Below, piece by piece: positions 12,123-24,499 of a stretch of 64,000 bases of DNA. The notes under the pieces were generated by a model, which did no database searches, was not told where the DNA came from, and saw only the letters and a list, made by a program, of their open reading frames with translations. The translations under genes and the position numbers were made by a program. The number at the start of each line of letters is the position of its first letter. Position 1 is the first letter of the stretch. This stretch comes from Aspidiotus rigidus (taxonomy: Eukaryota > Arthropoda > Insecta > Hemiptera > Diaspididae). Location: assembly GCA_035079385.1 (NCBI GenBank), contig JAVHKY010000028.1, positions 4,588,001 to 4,652,000 on the forward strand, in the 5' to 3' direction.

Positions 12123-12567
12123 AACCTACAGAGACTGCGGTGGTAATGACAGGATAGATGTTGCTATGAGAGCTGTTCCGGCAAGAATTGCAGCAGGAAC
12201 CTGACCGAAAGCCGAAAGTTTGAAATTTTGGTGCACTGCAGACATTTTCATCATAATGACTATTCTCAAAAAACAAGATCCTTGTCAACATGCAGTGAAT
12301 CTCGAGCTCCTCTAACCCCGTTAGGCGGAACTTTTGGCGGCAACATTCAGAAGGATGCGAAGGAGACTTGAGAAAGTTTTGACTCTCAAGTTACAGCTCC
12401 GCGAAAACTTGATTTCAACGAGGAAGAGGACTAGAAAATTTGATTTTGGAACTGTAGTTTTGAGTTTTCAAACTAAATAAGATTTTGACACCCGAACTGT
12501 AGACCCATGGCGGCTTGATTTTGACATTCAACCGGTATTTATGAGGAAGAGGACAGAGAAATAGTAT

Positions 12568-12690
12568 ATTACTATACAAGAGGGTAAAGTGACCTTTTGA
12601 AATCGAGTGCGGTAGTTTGCGAAACAAGTCGAAGACGAGTTGAGCAATCGCACGAGTATGTCAATGGTCACTTACCCTCTTGTATTGTAA
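12568..12690. mobile_element. Foldback or MITE-like element with about 25-bp terminal inverted repeats
   Basis: The left arm contains TATACAAGAGGGTAAAGTGACC and the right arm ends GGTCACTTACCCTCTTGTATTG, which are reverse complements with one indel. The interior is not symmetric. No target duplication was resolved and the superfamily is not assigned. Confidence 0.6.
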
Positions 12691-12897
12691 GATATTTTTC
12701 TAAATAATATGATGTTAAAGGAAGATTGAGAGAATACGGTAATGATAATTCTCCATAAAGAGCTGCTGCGCTCGTCGCGCTATCTTTACAGCATGCTGGA
12801 AATCAGACGCTGTTAAAACGCAACTTTACCCACTCTTTTGCGTGGGTAAAAGAGCTCTTTAACATCATGTATTTAGAAAATCATATTTCTTAGCTTT
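12690..12897. mobile_element. Second foldback element with TTCTAAATA..ATGATGTTAAAG arms
   Basis: TTTTTCTAAATAATATGATG at about 12693 is matched inverted by CATCATGTATTTAGAAAATC at about 12866. The flanking AAGATA and TTCTTAG stretches also pair loosely. It directly abuts the element at 12568-12690, so the two may be nested. No coding capacity. Confidence 0.5.
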
Positions 12898-13013
12898 ATA
12901 TGAGGAAAGATGTCAACTCTCGAGCTACAGACCCGTTGAACTTAAGAAAATTTTTTACGTATTTCATGTCTTTGCTCTACCCCTAACCTAATTTAAATAA
13001 TAGGCTAAACAGT

Positions 13014-13440
13014 GAGCCCGTCAATGGAGCTAAGAGCCTAGTATACTGGGCGTTTCTAACACAGACTGAAGTAGAAACTAAGGTCTAGGCTAAAGAGGAA
13101 GAAGAGGCAAACAAGCGGAGCGAGTGAGCCCATCAACGGAACCACGAGCCCAGTATACTGTACACGCCTCTAATATTACTAGGCTGGAGCGGGCGTAAGT
13201 TCTCATGAACTAAGTTTAGAGTTATACTACGCTACATCAAGTTCAGCAAGTGGAGAAAGAGGTGCACGAGTAGAACGACTGAGCCCGTCAATTGAACCAC
13301 GTGCCTAGTGTACTGCATGCCTTCAATATACTGGGCTAAAGTAGGACCAAGTTACATAAACGGAGGTCCGTCTAAGAGGAGGAAGCAAACCTCGAGCTTA
13401 GACACTATAATATGCTTTTAATATATACTGGGCAGAAGTA
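13014..13440. repeat. Degenerate long-period tandem repeat (GAGCCCGTCAATGG units)
   Basis: GAGCCCGTCAATGGAGC at 13014, GAGCCCATCAACGGAACC at 13126 and GAGCCCGTCAATTGAACC at 13281 each precede CGAGCCTAGTATACTG-like sequence. Spacing is 112 and 155 bp. Shorter GTATACTGGGC pieces also occur near 13430 and 44570. Confidence 0.6.
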
Positions 13441-16060
13441 GGCCTTTCTAGATCAAAAATGTGGCGAGGTTCAGAGAGATCGTGTAAACAGACATACCAC
13501 ATGATCTTTATTTATTTTGGCTACGCCAGAAAATTTTTAATGTATGAGAAGGGGGACTTGAAAAAATGTTGACTGATGAATAAATATAGGACCGACTCAG
13601 TGTTACTCATACATTCAAATCGTGAATTGAGAGTCAACGTCCTTCTACACCCCATTTTATTGCAAACTTTCAAGTATTTTTTCAAAAAACAGATTTCGCT
13701 TTTTAAATCATCGTGGTTGACAGAACTATAAATTTATCCACAGTTCGCATGCACCTTTTTTTTTTTATTTACCACGTAGCTATTTACTGACCACCGAAAA
13801 TGGAGGACCAAAATTGCTCGTAGCATTGTTGCTTTATGCAGCTACATTTTACTATTGTTTCCGAAAATATTTGCTGTGAAAAAAAATAACTTTCATAGAA
13901 AAATTGAGGTACTTCAATGGAAGATGGAATGGAAAAATTTGATGTATGAAGCAAAGAATACGTGCCATATAATCAAAATCTACGATCTTTAAGCAAAAAC
14001 TATTTCATATTAGGTTTTTCCGTATAAAATATTTGAGGAATTGGATTTCAACGACTTTGATTCAAAAAGGAGGATAGAGATGTTGGGTGTCCGACTTGTG
14101 CGTTTTCTTGATGGCAATTCTATTAATAAGAGAAACTTTCATTCGAATTCAGTCTGTAAGACGAAGTAAATAACATGGAATTTAGCTACATGACCTTTAA
14201 ACTTCACATAGAAACTGAAATTTTTGATACTTCACTAAAATTTGAACTTACACTGCCTAGTTTTATTTGGACTTCTAGGGTTGTTAAAAATAGTGATACT
14301 TTATAATTTGCAAGGCCTGGTTTACGATCCACATTTTCCCTATGTGAGTAAAATTTCTACACTCTGAACGCCGCAGCATTATTAATTACCTATTTCATGA
14401 ACCTCGTGGGAAATCTACTTTAATGACATTCGTTGTTATTATTATGACTTTCTTTTTTTGTTTTCGTTTTTATATACTTCAAACACACAGTGAGCCTTAT
14501 TATCTCCTGTAACAATACTTAATATGCTCAAATAATTAATTACTGTACATTGGAGTAGCCTCGATGCATATGAGTATACTTAAGCAGTTACTGCCTCTAT
14601 GAACGCAGCTAAGTGACATTGAAAACTTGTCGAAGGCTGAATTATTATAAGATCCACTCTATTAGCTACCCAATGGCAACAAAATCAAATACTATTTACA
14701 AAGGTAGTCTCAGGTCTCATCAAATAATTCAGGATATTGTAATCTTCTTCTCATCACAAAGAATAATATGGTATTGATACTCACTGAATATGACCGTACA
14801 GGTCATCAACTAAACGTTGATCAGTTTTTAACCACTATCTGATATGAGAAATACGAAATGATCCCCTACGCACAAAAAATGTCCGAAAATAGATTAGATT
14901 TCCATTTTTCAAACTTTCACGTTTTATCGAACCCGAGCGGTACGGATACAGATATCGTCGAAAATAATACGCGTGCGACCGAAAACCACGTGGAGCAAAA
15001 ACACGCGAGCACGAACACCCCGACGTGAAGAACGTTTTCAAACGGACTGCGAATGAATCTAATAGTTCATATAGTCTACGACGATTTTATACCTTTTCGA
15101 CGAAAACTCTGTCTCTCCATCAACCCTCCTTTTTTCGTAGCGCATTCTCTCTCACTCTCGCATTTACCGGCGTTCGCTCATTCAACCAGCCTTTTAACAG
15201 CCAATAAGTTATAAAACGATATTACTTATGCTACATTACGTTATAGTTTTCATTTCGCTTGTGAAAAACAACATTTAGAAGAAGAAAAAAAAAAAAATTA
15301 ACTTTGAACTACAAGGTAATGGGTGAAATAAATTTAATCAGATTAATAAACTCCAGCAAACAAGCGAATAATTTTTCTCGCGTTTATTCGCATAATTCCG
15401 CGCTCCGTTACTACTTTAGGTACACGTTCAACATTACCCCGATGTTATAACTGTGCAATATTTTAAGGGTTCTTGGAGTGCAGTTTTCATAACGTGAAGA
15501 ACATTTTTAATTAATCTCTTCCCCTACTTCTTCTTCAGCTTCTGATAGGTATTATTGACCAATTCCACGAATTCATTGTCATCACTTTATTCATATGAGA
15601 TGAGAAGTACCTCCTCACAGCTTCCCTCGATTCTTTAAAAACACTACACGACTTTTCTTCTCACACATTCAAAACTCATTAAATCAAGTCATCACTCCCG
15701 CTCACTCTTTAGAATAAACACCAATCACATTAATCAAGCTAGATATTTGTAGAATGAACAGTAAAACTCAGTTAATAAAGTCGATCACAATCAAGTCACA
15801 TCAAACTGGTAACAGAATAAAAGTACCCTTAATCTAACAAGGAAACCTAAATTTCATTTTATTCAATCCAAAATGAAAAAACAGTGTTAATATTATTTAT
15901 ACTTGGAACGATGTTCAGAATTATCATCCATAATGACCGATAAAGTAGTATGTAATTGCGAATGAAAAAACGCGTCCTTTAAGAGCAAAACGCTTCTTTC
16001 TCGAGAGAGAGAAAAAACGAACTTCCTAATTTCAGAAAAAAAATTAGGCCTATGTTCACC
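13441..16060. other. Non-coding stretch, no gene recognised
   Basis: AT-rich. A short family-A-like piece lies at 13545-13640. The opposing open frames at 14835-15207 have no domain and overlap head to head. No RNA gene or transposon ends were identified. Confidence 0.4.
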
Positions 16061-16379
16061 TTCAGAATCGTATCAACTCGACTGGAAACGCATTCATGAA
16101 TTACCATCAGTTAAACTCATCCGATTCTCGAACAAATTGTAGGTGCACATCCTCAGATATAACATACACCGTTCAAAAACAAATTTAACAAAAAATTAAA
16201 TTCAAGGCTCTAGGTGCTGTGGGGAGAGAGATACAAGGGTACTAAATTTCCAGGTAGGATAAAATATTGAGATAAAAAAAATTCAATAAACCCTTTGTCA
16301 AGGCATCCATTTTTCTAGCGGAACTTATGGGCATACTTATCTGTCTATCTCACATCTCCTAACTTCCGTTAAACTGCCA

Positions 16380-17130
16380 ATTCCTTCTCCTCATCGACTC
16401 CCACTCTTCTCTTCATTCCCTTACAGATGCATACAACTTCAATCCAATCCTTCAACGCATTCTCCTCACACTTCATACTCTAAACTTAATCAACACCCAA
16501 ATAATCTTCATATTGATTCTTGGACACATTGGCCTCCCTCAACATTTTGCCGTTGATCAAGCCGCTAAATAAGCTACCTCCTTCCACCAAATAAGTGTTA
16601 ATTACCCTCTACCACCTTTAGACTATAAAAATTACTACCGTTCATTCATCACTCAATCATGGAACACACTTTGGCAACATCAATCTAACAACAATCTTCT
16701 TCGTATTAAAAAATCCCCGTCCGTCCGTCCCTTGGTCATCCTTCATCAGAGACAAAAGATGAGGAGAAGTGATTCTTTTCCGTCTAAGAATTAGCCACAC
16801 AAAAATTACTCACTCTCACATGACTAACCAACACATCCTAACCCCTCCATCTTTCCCCTCTGTCAACAAGACAAATCAACAGTTGACCACTTTCTATCCT
16901 GCCCCCACCTCCTACCTCTTCGTTCTCATACCAACACACCCTCCTCCCTCACTCAAGCACTTTTAAAAACAACCATGAAACCATTTGTGGTACCCTACAC
17001 AATACTTACATCAACTGACTTTTAGACCAGCATCTAAACAATCTGACCGTCCATACTAATCCCTCTCCTCATTAATTTCTACCTACTTATCTTCCATCTA
17101 TCTTCACCTTCTATGTCTTTACGTCGAGCT
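16380..17130 (+). pseudogene. RNase H-type LINE relic, plus strand
   Basis: Frames on the plus strand give LTLHTLNLIN, VDQAAK, LDYKNYYRSFITQSWNTLWQ and TVDHFLSCP. They line up block for block with the minus-strand LINE at 10482-11141 (LTLHTLNSIN, VDLAAKQAS, SDYKNYYRSLILQKWTNLWQ, TVEHFFSCP). There are several stops and frameshifts. The 3' end ACGTCGAGCT runs straight into an AAAT repeat, probably the expanded tail of this family. Confidence 0.8.
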
Positions 17131-17492
<362 letters not shown>

Positions 17493-17609
17493 GAGAATGA
17501 ATCAAGAGTGAACCTGTTGAATAAGAGGTTCTTCATCGCAATACACGTATTGATAACAAAAAGTATAGGGAAATCCGTTTCCCGTAACGTAAGCAGCTCA
17601 TAGAAATTT

Positions 17610-17800
17610 TTCAAGAAAATGAAAATTTCTCGAGAACTACTCAACCGATCCTTTAAAAAATTGCAGGTACACATCTTCAGAATGCTACAAAATGGCCAAG
17701 TTACAAAAAAAAACCATCGAGTAGTTTCGGAGGAGTTCTGTGGACAAAAAAATCTTATAATAAATTATAGGCTTATAAGGAAACCTGAATGGACGGGTAT
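17610..17800. repeat. Dispersed repeat family C, copy 1
   Basis: GAGTAGTTTCGGAGGAGTTC at 17719 and GGAAACCTGAATGG at 17779 match 54835-54910 (AGTAGTTTTGGAGGAGATCC, GAAACCTGAATG). A related left part is at 16060-16160 (ACTCGACTGGAAACGC), matching 54469. The LINE relic and its AAAT tail separate the two parts here, which suggests the LINE landed inside an older copy. Confidence 0.6.
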
Positions 17801-18169
17801 AATACCTCGCTGTTCTACGAGTAATAAGAAAAGAGGCGAACTATGCATTTCTTGATAGATCTTGATAGAAGCATTCATCTCATTGTTGATGACACATACC
17901 AAATGTCAATCTTCTGAAATGAACGTGAACTATCAAAAATGTTTTTTAGGAATATTTTCCACTCTAAACACGATACCATTTTTGGTTTTTTGCTATATTC
18001 TCTAGTTATTCTACAAATTGCGTTTGAATGCTTGAAAATTGCGTAAAAGTGGCACTTTTGGAATATGTAAGCTCCAAGGAAGAAAAGAAGTTGACAGAAT
18101 CGTAGCCCAAACATTCCTTTATAACATAATTATAATTAGAGTTCGAATTCTCGTATAGTGAAAATTGGT

Positions 18170-18860
18170 CAAACGTGCAGTAAAAACACTAAAAAATGCA
18201 ATAAAAAAAGGCAATAAAAATCATGTAAAATACTATGACTAAAAAACACACATAAATTACCATATTCGACCAAAAAGTGACGAGAATTGACCACAAAACG
18301 TTAAACGCAGCATACAGTAACCAAAACACGATCAAAATATATACATTTGGATAAAAAAATACTCAAATGACAGAAAATTACTAAAACTGAATTGACCAAA
18401 ATTAGCCCAAAACTTTGAAAACCGAGCGGGATGGAACGAAAAACTACCACACATGACGAAAAAATTATCAAACCAAACAAAAAACAACCAGGATACGACC
18501 AAAATTAGCCAAAATCGCCCAAGAACGTTCTACTACGACCAAAAAATGAAAAAGAATGACCGAGGACGGCCAAAACACATCAAAAATTGACCGAAAAGGT
18601 CAAAATGGATCAACAAACGACCGAAACTGATTATAATTGATCTAGAATAAGAAACAATGACCAAAGTCTATCAAAATTGTTCAAAAGAAACCACAAATGA
18701 CTGAAATCGAACATAAAATGACCAAAGATGACCCCAAAAATTACCAAGAGCAAAAAAAAAACAAAAAAAAAACTAGAGAAGGGCCTAATTTGACCAAAGT
18801 ACGACCAGACACGGCTGAAAATGATGAAAATTAACCAAATATCTTTTAGAAATGTCAAAT
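18170..18860. repeat. Cryptically simple ACCAAAA/TGACC-rich tract
   Basis: About 700 bp is dominated by imperfect short units such as TGACCAAAATTA, ACGACCAAAA and GACCGAAA, with strong strand asymmetry (A and C high, T and G low). No exact period is kept. It reads like a decayed satellite of about 11-12 bp. Confidence 0.6.
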
Positions 18861-19589
18861 TTGTCCATGAACGCAAAACGTGCAAAATGTGCAGTATCAA
18901 ATTTCATAGGGGGCCTCTTACGTGCATGGATGGTTCAGATTTTTAATTAGCCTATACCACTCATCAAAAAAATCATGCAGTATCACGGAAATCCTAACTC
19001 TTCATACACTATTTTCATTCAATTAGCACTTACCACTTTCCTAAGGGTCATTCTTTAATCGAGCATAATTACACGTATAAACATTCTCGTAATATTACCG
19101 GATTCTACTTGAGAACATGTTTGCACCCATAAAATTTCCATTTTTCAAAATTTTGAGTAAAAATAATGCTGATAAGGTGAAGATACAGAGCCGGATTCAA
19201 CTTTTGTGGGACCCAGGGCCAAATTTTCGTAATGGTTTTCTACCCCTAAAGAAAGGAAGAAGAAGGAGAAGAGGAAGAAGAAGAAAAAGTCCTTATTAAC
19301 TCCAGACGGCATTAACTTATTTACGGAGTATCAAATTCCACGGTCTCCTCCCCATTTTTGCACCTTACTTTCATGGGTCACATATAGCCCAGCCAAAAAT
19401 AGTCTCAAACTATGTCAATTATCCAAAAAATCGTCAAATCTTTTGCTTACAACTTCCAGTTTCTAAATATACTAAGCACGCATACCGGCGTCATCGTAAT
19501 ATTTGCTTCGCAGACTGTTCAAAATTCAATGATAGATTTGCATATTCCATTAACAAAATTTTCTCTCCCGTCACCGCAACTCCGTCACA

Positions 19590-20060
19590 ATCTTAACAAC
19601 CGAGATCCAAACGATCTACAAATGCCTAGAATCAACCCTAACTCTCCCTCCTCCTTCATCCTCCTACCCTAGTGCTTCTAATCTCCTATCAACCTTAAAA
19701 GCAATTTCCAACGTTTACTCTCTCGTTCATCTGCTACTCGTAATACGTATACGTAACCATCATCTGGGTCCCCAGGCACACCGGAATCAGTGATGGCGAA
19801 AAGTCGACCAAGCCGTATAAGTTGTCACGAGACTACCGCGCATTAACCTCTGCGTTCTCCTCACTACATCAAACTCCGAATAACGAACCAGTGGATTGGC
19901 CACGGACAAAAGAATAAACTACCACAAATTAAACCATTATCCTTCTCATTACCCTCGTCTCACCAAATTCACCTCACACGTCTCCAAAAAAGAAGAGTCT
20001 TTCAATACGTGCAGGCCCAACCCTATCTGTGTTTCGTAATATGTACGTAAATAGTTTTTC
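19590..20060 (+). pseudogene. RNase H fragment of a second LINE family
   Basis: The plus-strand frame at about 19753-19810 reads TIIWVPRHTGISDGEKSTK, which is the RNase H motif W-V-P-G-H-x-G-I-x-x-N-E-x-x-D with substitutions. It is followed by a degenerate downstream region with stops. Upstream, 19590-19750 is C-rich and could be the rest of the domain. It is highly decayed, and element boundaries are unclear. Confidence 0.6.
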
Positions 20061-22063
20061 ATTGTTCAATGATGGTTCTTAAACTGCAATTGCGGAGGTC
20101 CCTAAAATATAGGGGCTCCGGGTTTCGCCCTCTTTTAATTTGGCCCTGTGGAGATGGCTTAATTTAAAATCATTTTATGCACGATTTGCGCAATAAAATG
20201 TAGCTATCACTCATATACGATGAGAATTTTAACTTCTCAAAGAAGAAAAATACACACTGACCACAAAAACGGGTCAATCAATTTACCGGTCTATGTAGTT
20301 ATACTCGGGAAAAGCTATGGATCTCTTCCGCCTATCCAAACTATTGCCAGTTTAGAGTCCAATTCAAATTTTTATTCATCCCTAAATTTAAAATTAGATG
20401 GATGATGTAAACCCACCTACTCGAAAGATCGAAGAAAATCCCAGCAACGCTAAAAACGAATACATTCATGTGCTTAAAGGAACGTGGAGTAAGTCAAGAA
20501 TAATATTCCAAAATGTTGGGAAAAATACCTCACCTCCTTCCGTCTAACTTTGATGGATGAAATATCTGACTTTTCGGTAAAAATGTTGAAAGAAAAATAC
20601 ACCGCGATGAAGATGTGAATAAAACGGAAACCGAACAAGAAGCGCGCAAAGGAGGAGAAAATCAAGCCTATTCAGTCGATCAGATTCCGAACGTACACCC
20701 TCATACTCGTAATTTTCTTATTACAGAGGAATAAAGTGAAAACGACAAAGTTTTCTTGGAATATTTCGGATTCTGAGGACGCCGAAAGCTCTACGGGAAG
20801 AGCGTACAACAATTCTAATAATGTACACGAACCGCAAACATATTAAGACGATTTGAAACAATTTTCAGAAGATTTCGGAACGTTTTATCTTCATTCCTTT
20901 TGTCTCATCTTCTTCACTTTCCTGCCTTCAGAGAAAGAGTGCTACCTCCTTTGAACCTAAAAACACGCTTGCCATATTTTCTGATACGAGTAAAATAATA
21001 ATTAAGTTGAAGTTTTACATCTCGACGGCTTGATTTACTGCCGTGTATTTTTAATATATGTATATTTCGGAATTCTGTATCGTTTACTCGACGAAAAACA
21101 CAATTGATATTCAAAAGTTTAAACTTTGAAATTAAATACGACGATAATTGTGAATTATACGGCGAGTAAGTTGGAAATTTTCATTATTCCTTTCTAGTCC
21201 GCGAAATTTGGACGCATACGAATATGAACTTGGATGCTAGCCCAATCCTTTAACTTCCTGAACTTAAAAGTAGTTAGACAATGTTAAGGTACTTTATGTA
21301 AGATTTTGCGTTCTACCGGAAAGAACGGCTGAGTAGGAAAGTATGGAACACCAGTATATGTATCGTCATTATTTCCTATGAGCGCCCGGATCATTTTGAG
21401 AAAATAATGTTTTCGCTTCCGCCTGTATCAACACACTGTACTTTCGCGTCGAAAATTGTAAAAAGTTTCTCCAAAAAACTTTTCAACGAGAAAGCTTATT
21501 TGATTCAACTCCGAACTTTAACTCTGCGAAAGCTACCTGTAGTGTATACGATATCTGAGTGTATTTTGTATTTTCTTTCATGAACTTCATGAAAAGGAAT
21601 ACAAGTTCCTCGTCTTGCGTGTTCGTGAGATCGTGACTCTTCCGAAAGCAATATCTTGTTTTAATGGCACGTGCGAATATCTTCAATACTGGTATTATAT
21701 CGAGGAAAATTATGAGCATTGTTATTATTTATCTTATTCTCGAAAAAGTTATCTCTCTTCCGTGTGATAAGATTTTATAATTTTTTTTTCCTTTTGTGAA
21801 GCGCTCATTTGAGTTATTTTTTTGCTAAATTTTGGAATATTCGATCGAGGCTTGTCAGTGTAAGTACAAACCAAAGGTTTATCGTACAACAGCAGATTTC
21901 TTTTGAAAAACATTTCTTCTGTTAATACTATTATGCCCAGATAAACCCCGAAGCGCCGATAACGGTGACGTTACTATGTCAAGTCATGGGCCCATAATTG
22001 ATATGAAGGAGGTCATAAAAATGATTATAAATATGAACCTATAAGCTAGGTAGAAGAAAACTT
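20061..22063. other. Mostly non-coding; one candidate terminal exon at 20727-20846
   Basis: The plus-strand stretch 20727-20846 follows a good acceptor (TTTTCTTATTACAG). It encodes about 39 residues including KVKTTKFSWNISDSEDAESS and ends HEPQTY with TAA. Upstream, an ATG at 20398 opens a short frame that reaches a perfect GTAAGT donor at 20489. The two phases do not join (phase 1 to phase 0), so no gene model is proposed. The rest of the region shows nothing recognisable. Confidence 0.25.
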
Positions 22064-22762
22064 TAAAATACTCCAAGGGAGTAAACAGAAGGAAAACTAC
22101 AAGAACCGCGGAGTTTTTCGAGTTCTCCGAGGAGGTTGGCATTCCCATTGGATCTCCATCGGATTCCCTCGCTTTGGAGGTCTGTATGTATAAGTTCGTG
22201 GCTGACCTTTTTTCCTCGGGCCAAGTTTTCTTGATGAACCACGTTCTTTATTGGCATAGGTAAAAAGGATGCCGTATTATGTGCGTGGTCCGGACACCAA
22301 GATTTCTTTAATGAGTTTCTTAGGTATCTAAATGTGCGATATCCCTCCATACCTTAGAAGTAAAAGGCTCTTTCATTAACTTCTAGGATCTAACTAGCTC
22401 CGGAAGAGATGGGGTCTGTGAGTTCGCTATTTATAGAAAACATACTTCGACCGATATTATTGTCCACGGATCTTCATTCTGCTCTGGTGCCCACAAGATA
22501 CCTGCTTTCATTAGTTTTATCTAGATCGATTGACCCACATTTCGCTGAGTCAGTCTGCGTTCCAAAAAGAGCTACAAACTATGAAATACTCGGCTAGAGT
22601 GAATGAGATCAACTCTGACATCGACCTTAAGGTCCGTATAAAGATTACGCGGCAATTCCTTCATTCTACCGCCCCCTCCTCCGCGATACAAGTCGTGACA
22701 GTAGGAAGCGTTGGATCAGACTCCCCTTCCTGGGGAAATTTTCTTCAGAGTTGGGCCGTACC

Positions 22763-22883
22763 GTCAACTGAGGCTATTATGGACATCAGCTCAAACACTT
22801 TTTCTCGAAGTTTCACATGAAAATAAAGCGTTTGAGCTGATGTCCATAATAGCCTCCCACTGTCCATAATAGCCTCAGTTGAC
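22763..22883. repeat. Inverted duplication inside the PLE relic
   Basis: GTCAACTGAGGCTATTATGG... at 22763-22798 is repeated inverted at 22831-22856 and again, overlapping in content, at 22861-22883 (ending AGCCTCAGTTGAC). This leaves a hairpin with a partly duplicated arm, suggestive of a template-switch event. Confidence 0.85.
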
Positions 22884-23358
22884 TACTCTCCTCCCCTTCG
22901 GCTTCCGCCCTGCTTCCTACAACCCTACGACAGCGAAGGGCTTTTTGTCAGATTGAAAGACCCTGTCCCGCCTACGGAGAATAGTGAGGTTTACAGCATA
23001 ACTTGCAGGGATTGTGATGGTGTTTATGTAGGCGAGATCGGTCGCCAGCTTAAAATCAGAGTGGCTTAACATAGGAAGACCTGGAGGGGAAAAATTTGGC
23101 AAGAATCGGCCTTTGCAGACTATCTAATCAACAGGAAGTGGTCTGAGACCCTCCTCCATAGTGAGAGCTCGTATTCCAAGCGTATTGCTCTGGAACCTGT
23201 CGCCATCCAAACAGCGATAACGTAACCTTATGCCGACGAAGGGTTGGTTGTACTAGTTCATGAGTTTTTCTCACAGTCTCATGATTCGCTAGTTCAATTC
23301 TGATTTTTGCTGGTGTAGGCCTACTTGTTGTCGATTTTTCTTTCATCGAGTCGTTTCT

Positions 23359-23405
23359 TTTTATCTTTGCTTGATGATGATTGTTTAACCAAAAGCGCTC
23401 GCGAT
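23359..23405 (+). other. Hammerhead-ribozyme-like block, PLE copy 2
   Basis: GCTTGATGATGATTGTTTAACC then AAAAGCGCTCGCG: a CUGAUGA-like box, a short helix (GATTG/TAACC), an (A)AAA box and a GC-rich arm. It lies downstream of the nuclease domain in the terminal repeat. It aligns with the block at 28021-28053 (minus strand). The core has a C-to-T or inserted T at the CUGA position, so this copy is probably inactive. Family knowledge: PLE terminal repeats are known to carry hammerhead motifs. Confidence 0.25.
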
Positions 23406-23480
23406 GTATTTTGTCTGCGGTTCTTGTAGTTTTCTCTCTGTTTATTCCATTGGAGTATTCTGGAGTTTTCGTTCAGTATG

Positions 23481-24212
23481 TCTAGCCGTAACTTGATGGA
23501 CCGAATAGATTCGGTGTTCTATCTGAAAAGAAATATTTTCCATTGCCTGGAAAATACGGTAGAGCGTCGGTCTTTTCGGGGCAGGGATTGAGTCAGAAGC
23601 TAGAGTGTATGTCGCTAAAAATGAGTATAGCGTTTGAGCACTGGATCAGGTCTATGAAGCTGAAGAAAGGTATATTGGAGCTTCGGGAGCTTTCTAAACT
23701 TATGCGAATTTGAGAACAAATTTTTGGTCACAATAACAGCAAGAATCGGGTTAAATCTGAGGATACTGATTGATAGAATTTGGGAACTGGGTCTGAAGGA
23801 CTTGAATTTGAAGGGTCCATATCCTTTCTTGAATAGAAAAAAAAAAATGAAATTCTTAAGCCTACTTCAGAGAGTATTGAGGAAATCTTAAAAGGAGACA
23901 GTAGTCTAAGCTTCTCACCCTTCTTCAGTGCTATCTCAGCCCTCATATATCTTAATTTGATCAGATGGTCTTTAGGTTTCCTGACGACATCGGATCTCTA
24001 TTGGTTCTTCTCTAGGAATCCTCATGTCTCAGGTCTTCAGGGGAAGATTGGCGGATGAGATACTGCGACGGTATGTTGGTGATATTTTCTATGTATGGAC
24101 TGACAATCAGAGTAACTTGAACCATTTTCTCTACAACATGAATAGTTTGTATCCCTTCATTAAATTAACGACAAAAATTGGAGGTAAAAAAAACCAATTT
24201 CTTGGATCTTGA
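23481..24212 (+). pseudogene. Second PLE relic, N-terminal part plus RT motif C
   Basis: It follows the previous PLE in the same orientation. The left part encodes FGVLSEKKYFPLP and a Lys/Arg-rich helical stretch (IRSMKLKKGILELRELSK) of the kind seen at PLE N-termini. The right part encodes LRRYVGDIFYVWTDN, YPFIKLTTKIGGKKNQFL, which is RT motif C with YVDD changed to YVGD. The fingers and palm between them are deleted. This is a dead copy in an apparent head-to-tail pair. Confidence 0.7.
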
Positions 24213-24499
24213 GAAATCCGCACCAAAAGAAGGAAAGTTCGCATATACCAAAAATCCACCGTCATAGACGTAATAATGCAAGAAATCTCATTTGGCCCCG
24301 TGGCACATAAAGTAAGATTTCTATCCATCCCACTGTGAGCAAAGATGTCTATTATAGGCACCTTGCCTTCAAAAATTGTATCAACGTCGTTATAGCTGGT
24401 GCGATTAGGATGATATCCATGGGCCCTGCTTTCAGAAGTATCTCCACACTTACTCACCTGACTAATACTGAAGGAGAAAGAAAGAGAGAAGATTGACCA

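Larger units (their letters stand above)
22064..23480 (+). pseudogene. Penelope-like element relic with GIY-YIG domain
   Basis: Plus-strand frames give FSEEVGIPIGSPSDSLALEV (reverse-transcriptase motif B'), FADLFSSGQ-like and LYWHR sequence, a damaged motif C, DIIVHGSSFCSG, and ENSEVYSITCRDCDGVYVGE (GIY-YIG nuclease core with its CxxC). There are many stops. The left edge ACTACAAGAACCGCGG (22094) is the reverse complement of CTGCGGTTCTTGTAG at 23412, so the copy carries the inverted terminal repeats typical of Penelope-like elements. A second inverted duplication lies inside, at 22763-22883. Confidence 0.85.

Noticed and set aside
19188..20160. hAT-like element bounded by CAGAGCCGGATT and a GGCCCTGTGG stretch
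   Set aside because: The two ends are not reverse complements and no target duplication is present.
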